Shown piece after piece: positions 1-5,889 of a stretch of DNA of 6,268 nt. Below the pieces are notes generated by a model that saw only the letters and a list, made by a program, of their open reading frames with translations, did no database searches and was not told the origin of the DNA. The position numbers were made by a program, and so were the translations under genes. The stretch comes from JBEGTT01 sp041179245 (GTDB lineage: Bacteria; Pseudomonadota; Gammaproteobacteria; Burkholderiales; Rhodocyclaceae): NCBI GenBank assembly GCA_041179245.1, contig JBEGTT010000229.1, positions 1 through 6,268 on the forward strand. The letters are read 5' to 3'. Positions within the stretch are counted from its first letter, which is position 1; the number at the start of each line of letters is the position of its first letter.

Positions 1-456
1 AATCGCTTTGGTGACCAAGGCAATTGCCCCTTGCAGGTCATCCCGCTTTGGCCCTTGCACACGCACCGTGTCACCTTGAATCGACGCTTGTACTTTGGAC
101 TTCGCATCCTTAATCAGCTTGACGATCTTCTTGGCTAATTCGGCGTCGATACCATCTTTGATCTTCAGTTCTTGTTTGACTTTGTTACCGCCCACCTTCT
201 GAACTGTTTGGTGGTCTAAACGCTTGGTGCTTTCTTTTTCCTTTTTTTCCATGGCGGGGAAAAGCAGGTCTTTAATCTGGTCAAGTTGAAAATCAGAATC
301 ACCGTGTAACGTGATGACTTTATCTTTCTCGTTCAGTTCAACCTTGGCCGCAGTGCCTTTAAAGTCATAACGATTTTCGATCTGGCGTACGGCCACATCG
401 ATGGCATTTTTCAACGCCACCATGTCGGTTTCAGAGGTGAAATCAAAGCTCGGCAT
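1..456 (-). CDS. yajQ: YajQ family cyclic-di-GMP/nucleotide-binding protein (C-terminus cut by window edge)
   Basis: The reading frame is open from an ATG at 456 to the window edge, giving 152 residues of a family that is usually about 160-163 long, so only about 10 C-terminal residues are missing. The N-terminus MPSFDFTSE and the conserved stretch at residues 109-142 (KIVKLIKDAKSKVQ, then IQGD, VRVQG and KRDDLQ) are diagnostic of YajQ (DUF520). The family has two ferredoxin-like domains. Members bind nucleotides or RNA, and Xanthomonas and Pseudomonas homologues bind cyclic-di-GMP and act with a LysR regulator; the role in this organism is inferred only from homology. It starts 5 bp after the ppnP stop. 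Its ribosome binding site is weak (GAG overlapping the ppnP TAA), so translation may depend on upstream ribosomes. Cytoplasmic: no signal peptide or membrane segment is visible. Confidence 0.95.
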   Translation of the reverse strand, partial: MPSFDFTSETDMVALKNAIDVAVRQIENRYDFKGTAAKVELNEKDKVITLHGDSDFQLDQIKDLLFPAMEKKEKESTKRLDHQTVQKVGGNKVKQELKIKDGIDAELAKKIVKLIKDAKSKVQASIQGDTVRVQGPKRDDLQGAIALVTKAI

Positions 457-461
457 AATGA

Positions 462-779
462 TTACTCGAAGTGACAAACGTAATGGTAGGTGTCGCCATC
501 GGCTACCGAAATCTCGAAGCTGGAATTGCCGGGAACGTTAAATGACTGGCCTTCACCGTAAGTCACCCATTCAGTTTCACCCTTGAGCTTGACACTGCAA
601 CTTCCGCCAACGCCTTCCATGATTTCCGGCACGCCCGTATTAAAGGTCAGCGTGGAAGGCATAATCACACCCACTGTTTTTTTGATTCCGTCAGCTTGAA
701 CCACCGTGTGGCTGACGCACTTGCCGTCGAAATAGACATTAGCTTTTTTAACCACAGATACATTGTCAAATTGAGACAT
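462..779 (-). CDS. ppnP: Pyrimidine/purine nucleoside phosphorylase PpnP (DUF1255, YaiE-like)
   Basis: This 105-residue protein resembles E. coli YaiE/PpnP (94 residues), with a slightly longer N-terminus. Recognisable segments are YFDGK near residue 16, GVIMPSTLTF at 37-46, PEIMEG at 51-56, the hallmark FNVPGNSSFEI at 80-90 and a terminal YHYVCHF. The family is a small cupin-fold enzyme that cleaves several purine and pyrimidine nucleosides with phosphate to free base and ribose-1-phosphate; substrate range here is inferred. The ATG at 779 is preferred over an in-frame ATG at 833. The longer form would add 18 residues unlike the family and overlap the upstream DUF2788 gene, whereas the 779 start has GGGGA about 10 bp upstream. 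The gene lies 2 bp after DUF2788 and 5 bp before yajQ, so it is probably translated from the arg operon message. Confidence 0.93.
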   Translation of the reverse strand: MSQFDNVSVVKKANVYFDGKCVSHTVVQADGIKKTVGVIMPSTLTFNTGVPEIMEGVGGSCSVKLKGETEWVTYGEGQSFNVPGNSSFEISVADGDTYHYVCHFE

Positions 780-781
780 GC

Positions 782-1006
782 TTAAATTCCCCACATTTTT
801 TGAATAATATTTTTGGCAACGAAACCGATGCACCCAAAGGCGAGAACGAAGAACAGTACAAACGTCCCGGTTTTCCCTGCCTTAGAGGCCCACGCAATTT
901 CACCAATGATGAACATCATAAAAAGGATGAAGGCAGCCACACCGTAGGTTGCAAAGAAATCCGCAAATTGCTCTTCTGAAATTCCCCAGATTCCGCCGCC
1001 TTCCAT
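782..1006 (-). CDS. DUF2788 family small inner-membrane protein
   Basis: This 74-residue protein has two predicted membrane helices, about residues 22-40 and 47-65. They are joined by a short polar turn (SKAGKTGTF, 41-49) that probably faces the cytoplasm because it carries two lysines. The EEQFADFF start and the ESKAGKxGTF-like turn match my recollection of DUF2788, a family of about 70-residue proteins of unknown function in beta- and gammaproteobacteria; no search was run. The start at 1006 is supported by AAGG in the end of argG, spaced 8 bp from the ATG. It begins 3 bp after the argG stop and ends 2 bp before ppnP, so it is an integral operon member. No catalytic or metal-binding residues are evident, and a structural or regulatory membrane role is all that can be proposed. 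Confidence 0.85.
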   Translation of the reverse strand: MEGGGIWGISEEQFADFFATYGVAAFILFMMFIIGEIAWASKAGKTGTFVLFFVLAFGCIGFVAKNIIQKMWGI

Positions 1007-1009
1007 GAT

Positions 1010-2239
1010 TTAGACCTTCTTCGCTTGCAGATTGGCCGCAATGCGCAAACGCAGTGCGTTCAATTTAATGAAACCACCAGCATCCTTTTGATCGTAGGCA
1101 CCGGCGTCATCTTCAAAGGTCGCGATGGTTGGATCAAACAGCGAATCCGTCTTGGAATCACGGCTGACCACAATCACATTACCCTTGTACAGCTTGATGC
1201 GCACCCAGCCATTCACCGTCGTTTGGGTCTGGTCAATCAACGCTTGCAACGCACGGCGTTCTGGTGCCCACCAGTAACCGTTGTAAATCATGCTGGCGTA
1301 ACGCGGCATCAGGTCGTCCTTCAGGTGGGCGACTTCACGATCCAGCGTAATGGATTCAATGGCGCGGTGTGCGCGCAGCAGAATCGTGCCGCCGGGGGTT
1401 TCGTAACAACCACGGGACTTCATGCCCACGTAGCGGTTTTCCACCAAGTCCAGACGGCCAATGCCATGTTTTCCACCGAGTTGATTCAGGGTTGCCAGCA
1501 GTTCATGCGCCGCCATGCGGGTGCCATTGATGGAAACCAAGTCACCTTTTTCAAATTCCAGATCCAAGTATTCAGCCGCATCCGGTGCCTGCTCAGGTGA
1601 CACCGTCCAACGCCACATATCTTCTTCCGCTTCTGCCGCTGGGTTTTCCAGATGGCGACCTTCAAAGCTGATATGCAGCAGGTTGGCATCCATCGAATAG
1701 GGCGAACCACCGTTGCGGTGCTTCATGTCAATCGGGATGCTGTGGGTTTCAGCATAGGCCAGCAGTTTTTCGCGCGACAACAAATCCCATTCACGCCAAG
1801 GTGCAATCACCTTGATGCCGGGCTTTAACGCGTAAGCGCCCAATTCAAAACGAACTTGGTCGTTACCCTTGCCGGTTGCGCCGTGGGAAATCGCATCCGC
1901 ATTGGTCAGGTTGGAAATTTCGATCAAGCGCTTGGCGATCAGCGGGCGGGCGATTGACGTGCCCAGTAGGTATTCACCTTCGTAGACGGTATTGGCACGG
2001 AACATCGGGAATACGAAGTCACGCACGAATTCTTCACGCACGTCGTCGATAAAGATATTTTCGGGCTTGATGCCAAATTGCAGCGCTTTGGCACGCGCAG
2101 GTTCTAACTCTTCACCTTGGCCCAAATCCGCCGTAAAGGTGACGACTTCACATTGATAGGTATCTTGCAGCCACTTCAAAATAACGGAGGTATCCAGACC
2201 ACCGGAGTAAGCCAAAACAACTTTATTGATTTCACTCAT
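1010..2239 (-). CDS. argG: Argininosuccinate synthase
   Basis: This 409-residue enzyme joins citrulline and aspartate with ATP to form argininosuccinate, AMP and pyrophosphate, the penultimate step of arginine synthesis, in the cytoplasm. The N-terminal PP-loop SGGLDTS is at 12-18. Other conserved blocks are TSIARP at 94-99, HGATGKGNDQVRFE at 119-132 (ATP/aspartate site), YSMDANLLHISFEG at 181-194, and GIGRLDLVENR followed by KSRGCYETPGG at 259-284. Length matches the common short (about 400-residue) class rather than the 447-residue E. coli form. The start at 2239 has AAGGA overlapping the argF stop and lies 12 bp downstream of argF, which fits a shared message. All expected core motifs are present and the gene looks intact. 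The last codons contain the ribosome binding site of the next gene. Confidence 0.99.
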   Translation of the reverse strand: MSEINKVVLAYSGGLDTSVILKWLQDTYQCEVVTFTADLGQGEELEPARAKALQFGIKPENIFIDDVREEFVRDFVFPMFRANTVYEGEYLLGTSIARPLIAKRLIEISNLTNADAISHGATGKGNDQVRFELGAYALKPGIKVIAPWREWDLLSREKLLAYAETHSIPIDMKHRNGGSPYSMDANLLHISFEGRHLENPAAEAEEDMWRWTVSPEQAPDAAEYLDLEFEKGDLVSINGTRMAAHELLATLNQLGGKHGIGRLDLVENRYVGMKSRGCYETPGGTILLRAHRAIESITLDREVAHLKDDLMPRYASMIYNGYWWAPERRALQALIDQTQTTVNGWVRIKLYKGNVIVVSRDSKTDSLFDPTIATFEDDAGAYDQKDAGGFIKLNALRLRIAANLQAKKV

Positions 2240-2251
2240 TTCACTGTTTCC

Positions 2252-3193
2252 TTATTGTGTTTCGATCCTGCCTAACAGCAGGTATTCCATTAATGCTTTT
2301 TGTACATGTAACCGGTTTTCAGCTTCGTCCCACACCACGGATTGCGGGCCATCAATCACTTCTGATGTCACTTCTTCGCCACGATGGGCGGGCAGGCAGT
2401 GCATGAACACCGCTTCTTTATTCGCCACCTGCATCATTTCGCCATCCACACACCAATCGGCGAATGCTTTCAGACGGGCCTCGTTTTCGGCCTCGTAACC
2501 CATTGACGTCCACACATCGGTAGTCACCAAATCGGCACCCCGACAGGCATCCATCGGATCAGCAAACACTTCGTAGCGGGAGGCTTCAACACCTGCTATC
2601 AATTCTGGCTGTAGTTTGTAACCCGGCGGCGTAGAGACATGCACCTTAAAGTCGAGTACTTGTGCCGCTTGCAACCAGGTGTTGCACATATTGTTCGCAT
2701 CACCCACCCAAGCCACGGTTTTGCCCTGAATCGAGCCGCGATGCTCAATAAAGGTAAAAATATCCGCCAAAATCTGGCAAGGATGATATTCGTTGGTCAG
2801 ACCGTTAATCACCGGGACGCGGGAATTTGCGGCAAAACGTTCGATGATTTCTTGCTCAAAGGTGCGAATCATCACGATGTCGCTCATCCGCGAAATCACT
2901 TGGGCCGCATCTTCCACCGGCTCACCCCGCCCCAACTGGGAATCGCGAGTATTCAGATAAATCGCCGAACCGCCTAGCTGGTGCATCCCCGCTTCAAAGG
3001 AAAGGCGGGTGCGGGTGCTGGCTTTTTCAAAAATCATCACCAAGGTACGGTCAGTTAACGGCCAGTACTGGTGATAAGACTTGAACTTGTTTTTGATACG
3101 ACGAGTGCGCTCAAACAGGTAGGCAAATTCATCCGACGACAAGTCGCTGAACTGCAAAAAATGTTTGATTGCGGATTTTGTACTCACTGCCAT
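2252..3193 (-). CDS. argF: Ornithine carbamoyltransferase (anabolic type)
   Basis: This 313-residue enzyme transfers the carbamoyl group of carbamoyl phosphate to ornithine, giving citrulline and phosphate. The carbamoyl-phosphate site STRTR is at 59-63 and HPCQ at 137-140. The ornithine-side motif DVWTSMG is at 226-232, and HCLPAHRG at 265-272 carries the catalytic Cys266. The N-terminal KHFLQFSDLSS is typical of proteobacterial anabolic enzymes. The ATG at 3193 has a strong AAGGAG site 5 bp upstream, the best ribosome binding site in the operon. It sits 45 bp after argD and 12 bp before argG. Placement between argD and argG supports a biosynthetic rather than a catabolic (arginine deiminase) role; no arcA or arcC is in view. 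Intact. Confidence 0.98.
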   Translation of the reverse strand: MAVSTKSAIKHFLQFSDLSSDEFAYLFERTRRIKNKFKSYHQYWPLTDRTLVMIFEKASTRTRLSFEAGMHQLGGSAIYLNTRDSQLGRGEPVEDAAQVISRMSDIVMIRTFEQEIIERFAANSRVPVINGLTNEYHPCQILADIFTFIEHRGSIQGKTVAWVGDANNMCNTWLQAAQVLDFKVHVSTPPGYKLQPELIAGVEASRYEVFADPMDACRGADLVTTDVWTSMGYEAENEARLKAFADWCVDGEMMQVANKEAVFMHCLPAHRGEEVTSEVIDGPQSVVWDEAENRLHVQKALMEYLLLGRIETQ

Positions 3194-3238
3194 GACATCT
3201 CCTTCCTTAACCTTTTAACTCGCGCTTTAACGCCCAAG

Positions 3239-4411
3239 TTAGGCGGCTAGGAATTGACGAATCAAGGGACTCAAACGAGCGACCAGTTCGTCGGCTTCAT
3301 CATTGGTAAAAACCAAAGGAGGCAACAGGCGAACGACCGTATCGCCCGTCACGTTAATCAACAGGCCAGCGTCGAGCGCTAGCCCAACCAAAGCGGCACA
3401 GGGTTTGTTCAATTCGATGCCAATCATCAGGCCTTCGCCCCGAATCTCAACCAAGCCATCAATACCCGCCAAACTTTGGGCAAAACCATCCCGGAGTCGC
3501 TGACCCACTTGTTTAGCGTTGGCCAACAACCCTTCGGCTTCAATGGTTTCAATAGTTGTCACCGCAGCCGTACAGGCCAGCGGATTGCCGCCAAAGGTAG
3601 AACCGTGATTACCGGGGCCAAACGTTCCCGCCGCTTTACCCGCAGCCAGACACGCACCAATCGGCACACCCGAACCCAAACCTTTAGCCAGCGTCACCAC
3701 ATCCGGCACGATGCCCGCGTGTTGGTAACCGAACCATGTACCCGTGCGGGCCATGCCACACTGGACTTCATCGCAAATCAGCAACCAACCATTGGCATCA
3801 CACAATTGACGAAGTTCGCGTTGATATTCGATATCCGCCATGTGGATACCGCCTTCGCCCTGAATGATTTCGAGCATGACGGCGACCACATTTTGATGGT
3901 GCTCTGCAATCTGCTTCACTGCGGCAATATCGTTGTACGGCACCCGCAAAAATCCACTAACCAGTGGCTCAAAACCAATTTGTACTTTGCGATTACCTGT
4001 GGCCGACAAAGTCGCCATCGTGCGGCCATGAAACGCCTGTTCCATAACGATAATTTCGGGATTCTGTACGCCCTTTTTATGGCCGTAATAACGCGCAATT
4101 TTGATCGCCGCTTCGTTGGCTTCACAGCCAGAATTGCAGAAGAACACTTCGGACATACCCGAACGCTCAACCAGCAAATCAGCCAATTTTTCTTGCAGCG
4201 GGATTCCGTACAAATTAGAGGTGTGCAGCAAAGCCCCTGCCTGGCGGCTAATCGCTTCAACCAGCTTAGGATGCGCATGCCCTAAGGTATTCACAGCGAT
4301 ACCGGACAAAGCGTCTAAATATTCTTTACCTTGAGTGTCCGTAACACGGGCACCTTGACCGTGACTAAAGGCCACCGGCAAGCGAGCATAAGTATTCATT
4401 ACGTGTGACAT
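3239..4411 (-). CDS. argD: Acetylornithine aminotransferase (PLP-dependent)
   Basis: This 390-residue class III aminotransferase converts N-acetylglutamate semialdehyde and glutamate to N-acetylornithine and 2-oxoglutarate; homologues often also serve as the succinyldiaminopimelate aminotransferase in lysine synthesis. Motifs are NSGCEANEAAIK at 93-104 (phosphate-binding), FHGRT at 127-131, CDEVQ at 213-217 (Asp214 binds the pyridine nitrogen), and the Schiff-base lysine Lys243 in TLAKGLGSG. STFGGNP at 271-277 and a C-terminal RLLPPL at 361-366 complete the set. The start at 4411 is chosen because GGAG lies 8 bp upstream and the next residues match the family. An upstream in-frame ATG at 4468 would add 19 unfamiliar residues, and an internal ATG at 4399 has poorer spacing. 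First gene of the leftward operon, divergent from DUF3579. Confidence 0.97.
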   Translation of the reverse strand: MSHVMNTYARLPVAFSHGQGARVTDTQGKEYLDALSGIAVNTLGHAHPKLVEAISRQAGALLHTSNLYGIPLQEKLADLLVERSGMSEVFFCNSGCEANEAAIKIARYYGHKKGVQNPEIIVMEQAFHGRTMATLSATGNRKVQIGFEPLVSGFLRVPYNDIAAVKQIAEHHQNVVAVMLEIIQGEGGIHMADIEYQRELRQLCDANGWLLICDEVQCGMARTGTWFGYQHAGIVPDVVTLAKGLGSGVPIGACLAAGKAAGTFGPGNHGSTFGGNPLACTAAVTTIETIEAEGLLANAKQVGQRLRDGFAQSLAGIDGLVEIRGEGLMIGIELNKPCAALVGLALDAGLLINVTGDTVVRLLPPLVFTNDEADELVARLSPLIRQFLAA

Positions 4412-4438
4412 CTCAGAATCTCCATAAGCGCCGGGCGA

Positions 4439-4468
4439 AAAATACCCAACCCGCTGAAAAGGCGGCAA
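4439..4468 (-). promoter_or_regulatory. Candidate sigma-70 promoter for the argD operon
   Basis: Reading leftward, TTGCCG (4468-4463) and TATTTT (4444-4439) are separated by 18 bp. Each matches the -35 and -10 consensus at four of six positions. Transcription would begin near 4432, leaving a leader of about 20 bases before the argD start. This is the best pairing I could find by eye in the leftward orientation, but it is weak. No clear ArgR operator palindrome is visible nearby. Confidence 0.3.
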
Positions 4469-4514
4469 TACTAAGTCAAATCGCCTACCTTGTATATCTC
4501 TTGGAGCGCACCTC

Positions 4515-4541
4515 GAATCACCTACGACACGCCGGAATCAC
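4515..4541. repeat. Pair of GAATCAC direct repeats in the divergent promoter region
   Basis: GAATCAC occurs at 4515-4521 and again at 4535-4541, exactly 20 bp apart, or about two helical turns. Upstream bases are also similar (CACCTC and CACGCCG). The second copy lies where the -35 element of the rightward promoter would be, and that promoter lacks a recognisable -35. This geometry resembles a binding site for an activator or regulator, but seven-base repeats can also arise by chance. Confidence 0.35.
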
Positions 4542-4551
4542 GTCATTTTTC

Positions 4552-4560
4552 TGCTACACT
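4552..4560 (+). promoter_or_regulatory. Extended -10 promoter for the DUF3579 gene
   Basis: TGCTACACT combines the TG-N extension with a -10 hexamer TACACT that matches TATAAT at four positions. No good -35 hexamer is found 16-18 bp upstream, as is common for extended -10 promoters. Initiation would be near 4567, giving a leader of about 45 bases before the ATG at 4612. Confidence 0.55.
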
Positions 4561-4611
4561 AGCGGCCAAAATTACGGTCATTTAGAGCCGGACGAGAGAG
4601 ACAAAATCCCT

Positions 4612-4902
4612 ATGGAACATTCCGAATCTCACACCTTCATCATTGTTGGACTTACCCAAAACGGCAAAAAATTTCGGCCCAGTGATTGGGCCGAACGTCT
4701 TTGTGGGGTTATGTCGGCTTTCGGTAGCGAAAAGAAAATGAAGTACTCCCCTTACGTTGGCCCGGGGGATTACAACGGTGAAAAAGCCGTGTTCATCGAT
4801 GGGCGACTCAATGAAATTGAGCCGATGGCTTATCGTTTTATGCTCAACTTCGCGCAAGACAATGACCTGCAAATTGTAGATGGCGTCTGCCCTTTGCCGT
4901 GA
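4612..4902 (+). CDS. DUF3579 family protein, function unknown
   Basis: This 96-residue soluble protein carries the recognisable DUF3579 (PF12112) features: an N-terminal strand FIIVGLTQNGKKFRPSDWAE (residues 9-28), then RLCGVMSAFG, then KYSPYV near residue 44, DGRLNEIEP in the second half, and AYRFMLNFAQDNDL near the C-terminus. The family is found in beta- and gammaproteobacteria and has no assigned activity; from memory, members often sit beside arginine-synthesis genes. The ATG at 4612 is preferred because similarity begins there, GAGAG lies upstream, and the extended -10 promoter at 4552-4560 would exclude the longer in-frame start at 4405. It is divergent from argD across a 200-bp control region. 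No signal peptide, membrane segment or obvious catalytic residue set is visible. Confidence 0.88.
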   Translation: MEHSESHTFIIVGLTQNGKKFRPSDWAERLCGVMSAFGSEKKMKYSPYVGPGDYNGEKAVFIDGRLNEIEPMAYRFMLNFAQDNDLQIVDGVCPLP

Positions 4903-4911
4903 CCTACAATT
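4872..4911 (+). terminator. Possible weak terminator or inverted repeat across the DUF3579 stop codon
   Basis: AATTGTAG (4872-4879) and CTACAATT (4904-4911) form a perfect 8-bp inverted repeat with a 24-base loop that contains the stop codon. It is followed by a T-rich stretch (ATTTTGGTGTTT). The stem is AT-rich and the loop is long, so it would be a weak intrinsic terminator at best. Confidence 0.25.
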
Positions 4912-4916
4912 ATTTT

Positions 4917-4937
4917 GGTGTTTCCCGCCAAAACACC
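4917..4937. repeat. Small inverted repeat between DUF3579 and the phasin gene
   Basis: GGTGTTT (4917-4923) pairs with AAACACC (4931-4937) around a 7-base loop. There is no T-run directly after it on either strand, so it is not a standard intrinsic terminator. It could form a 3' end stabilising hairpin for the DUF3579 message or a regulator site upstream of the phasin promoter. Confidence 0.3.
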
Positions 4938-4957
4938 CCTAAAAAATATCACTTATA

Positions 4958-4963
4958 TATAAT
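4958..4963 (+). promoter_or_regulatory. Consensus -10 box for the phasin-Nudix operon
   Basis: A perfect TATAAT, within TATATAAT, lies in an AT-rich stretch about 30 bp before the phasin start. No convincing -35 hexamer is found at 16-18 bp upstream. The match is strong but local AT richness raises the chance of coincidence. Initiation would be near 4970, leaving a leader of about 25 bases. Confidence 0.45.
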
Positions 4964-4994
4964 TTGAAGCACCAATAACACTTTTGGAGTTTTT

Positions 4995-5309
4995 ATGGCA
5001 ATTACCCCGGAAACTTTTGCAGCTTCAAATAAGGCCCTCGTTGATACATGGCTCAACGTTGCCAATACCGCACTGGCTGTTGCCGAACGTGTAGTCGCTC
5101 TCAATACAGAGACCGTGCGCGCACTAATGACTGATAGCGCCAGTAATACCAAAGTGATACTTGCAGCAAAAACGCCACAGGAAATGCTTGGCGTGCAGGC
5201 CCAACTGACTCAACCAAGCGTTGAAAAGGCGACTGCCTACTCTCGCGGTCTTTACGAGATTGCCAGGTTGGCGCAGGAATCACTCTCGAAACAAATTCTC
5301 AAACGCTAA
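4995..5309 (+). CDS. Short phasin family protein (polyhydroxyalkanoate granule-associated)
   Basis: This 104-residue protein has the phasin_2-like (PF09361-type) pattern. An amphipathic helix runs over residues 8-40 (FAASNKALVDTWLNVANT, then AERVVALNTETVRALM). A SASNTKVILAAKTPQE segment follows at 48-63, then AQLTQPSVEKATAYSRGLYEIA at about 69-90. Phasins coat polyhydroxyalkanoate granules and control their size; no PHA synthase is in the window, so the granule role is inferred. Typical members are about 150-190 residues, so this one is short and ends soon after the conserved AYSRxxYEIA block. It has no membrane or signal segment. The ATG has GGAG 5 bp upstream. Its TAA stop shares one base with the next gene's ATG. 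It could instead be a phasin-like helical protein without a granule function. Confidence 0.85.
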   Translation: MAITPETFAASNKALVDTWLNVANTALAVAERVVALNTETVRALMTDSASNTKVILAAKTPQEMLGVQAQLTQPSVEKATAYSRGLYEIARLAQESLSKQILKR

Positions 5310-5854
5310 TGTCACAAGACCATCATCTGATTGAAAAGACGCTTTCTTCGGAAAGCGTTTTTCATGGGGTATTACTCAAAGTTCACCGCGACCGCGTGTT
5401 ATTGCCAGACGGTAATGAATCTATTCGGGAACACATTACGCATCCTGGGGCCGTGGTCATCATGGCCTTTTTGCCGAATGGCAAACTTCTTTTTGAACGC
5501 CAGTTTCGTTACCCCCTTCATCAAGTATTTCTTGAATTACCGGCAGGGAAAATTGATCCGGGCGAACATCCGCTAGAAACCGCTCGCCGTGAATTACGCG
5601 AAGAAACAGGCTATCAAGCGAATGAATGGGAATACTTGGGTGTTATGCATCCGTGCATTGGGTATTCCAATGAACGAATCGAAATGTTTGTCGCGCGTGA
5701 TCTACACGCAATGGGTGCCCAAGCGCTTGACCACAATGAGTTTTTGGAGATTGTGGAGTTATCTCCGGAAGAAGCGATTCAGTCGGTCTGGAATGGCGGC
5801 ATCACCGACGCCAAAACCATTACCACGCTGTTCTGGCTTAACAAACCCAAATAA
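5309..5854 (+). CDS. nudF: Nudix hydrolase, ADP-ribose pyrophosphatase type
   Basis: This 181-residue protein contains a perfect Nudix box (GX5EX7REUXEEXGU) at residues 80-102: Gly80, Glu86, Arg94-Glu95, Glu98-Glu99 and Gly101, the glutamates being the expected metal ligands. The surrounding pattern is that of ADP-sugar pyrophosphatases: HPGAVVIMA at 45-53, RQFRYPLHQ at 64-72, ELPAGKIDPGE before and into the box, and Pro115 with GYSNERIEMF after it. Such enzymes split ADP-ribose to AMP and ribose-5-phosphate in the cytoplasm. NudF is the closest named family; other ADP-sugars are possible substrates, so the symbol is tentative. The start ATG overlaps the phasin stop (TAATG), with no strong separate ribosome binding site, implying coupled translation. 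Full length, no anomalies. Confidence 0.92.
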   Translation: MSQDHHLIEKTLSSESVFHGVLLKVHRDRVLLPDGNESIREHITHPGAVVIMAFLPNGKLLFERQFRYPLHQVFLELPAGKIDPGEHPLETARRELREETGYQANEWEYLGVMHPCIGYSNERIEMFVARDLHAMGAQALDHNEFLEIVELSPEEAIQSVWNGGITDAKTITTLFWLNKPK

Positions 5855-5863
5855 ATTGAGGAT

Positions 5864-5889
5864 GCTAGGGACGTAAAGACGCCCCTAGC
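5864..5889. terminator. Hairpin between convergent genes, probable bidirectional transcript end
   Basis: GCTAGGG (5864-5870) pairs with CCCTAGC (5883-5889), and inside it CGT (5872-5874) pairs with ACG (5879-5881), with one A-C mismatch and an AAAG loop. This gives ten base pairs with a four-base loop. Neither side has a proper T-run, so it lacks the classic intrinsic terminator form. Its position 9 bp after the Nudix stop and across the regulator's TAG suggests a shared 3' end for both messages. Confidence 0.55.

Noticed and set aside
780..833. Longer PpnP start at 833
   Set aside because: It would overlap DUF2788 and add 18 residues not seen in the family; the ATG at 779 has a suitable ribosome binding site.
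1025..1600. 191-residue open frame on the + strand
   Set aside because: Antisense to the conserved 3' half of argG, with no family resemblance. A shadow frame.
3194..3238. Independent promoter or attenuator between argD and argF
   Set aside because: The 45-bp gap holds several TTAA-type words and a strong ribosome binding site, but no hairpin and no convincing -35/-10 pair.
3476..4285. 269-residue open frame on the + strand
   Set aside because: It lies wholly antisense to argD, whose protein motifs are intact. Its composition is rich in Arg, His, Thr and Gln, as expected for an opposite-strand shadow, and it has no recognisable domain.
4405..4611. Extended N-terminus for DUF3579
   Set aside because: The frame is open back to an ATG at 4405, but that start is inside argD's 5' end, lies upstream of the probable promoter, and the extra residues do not resemble the family.
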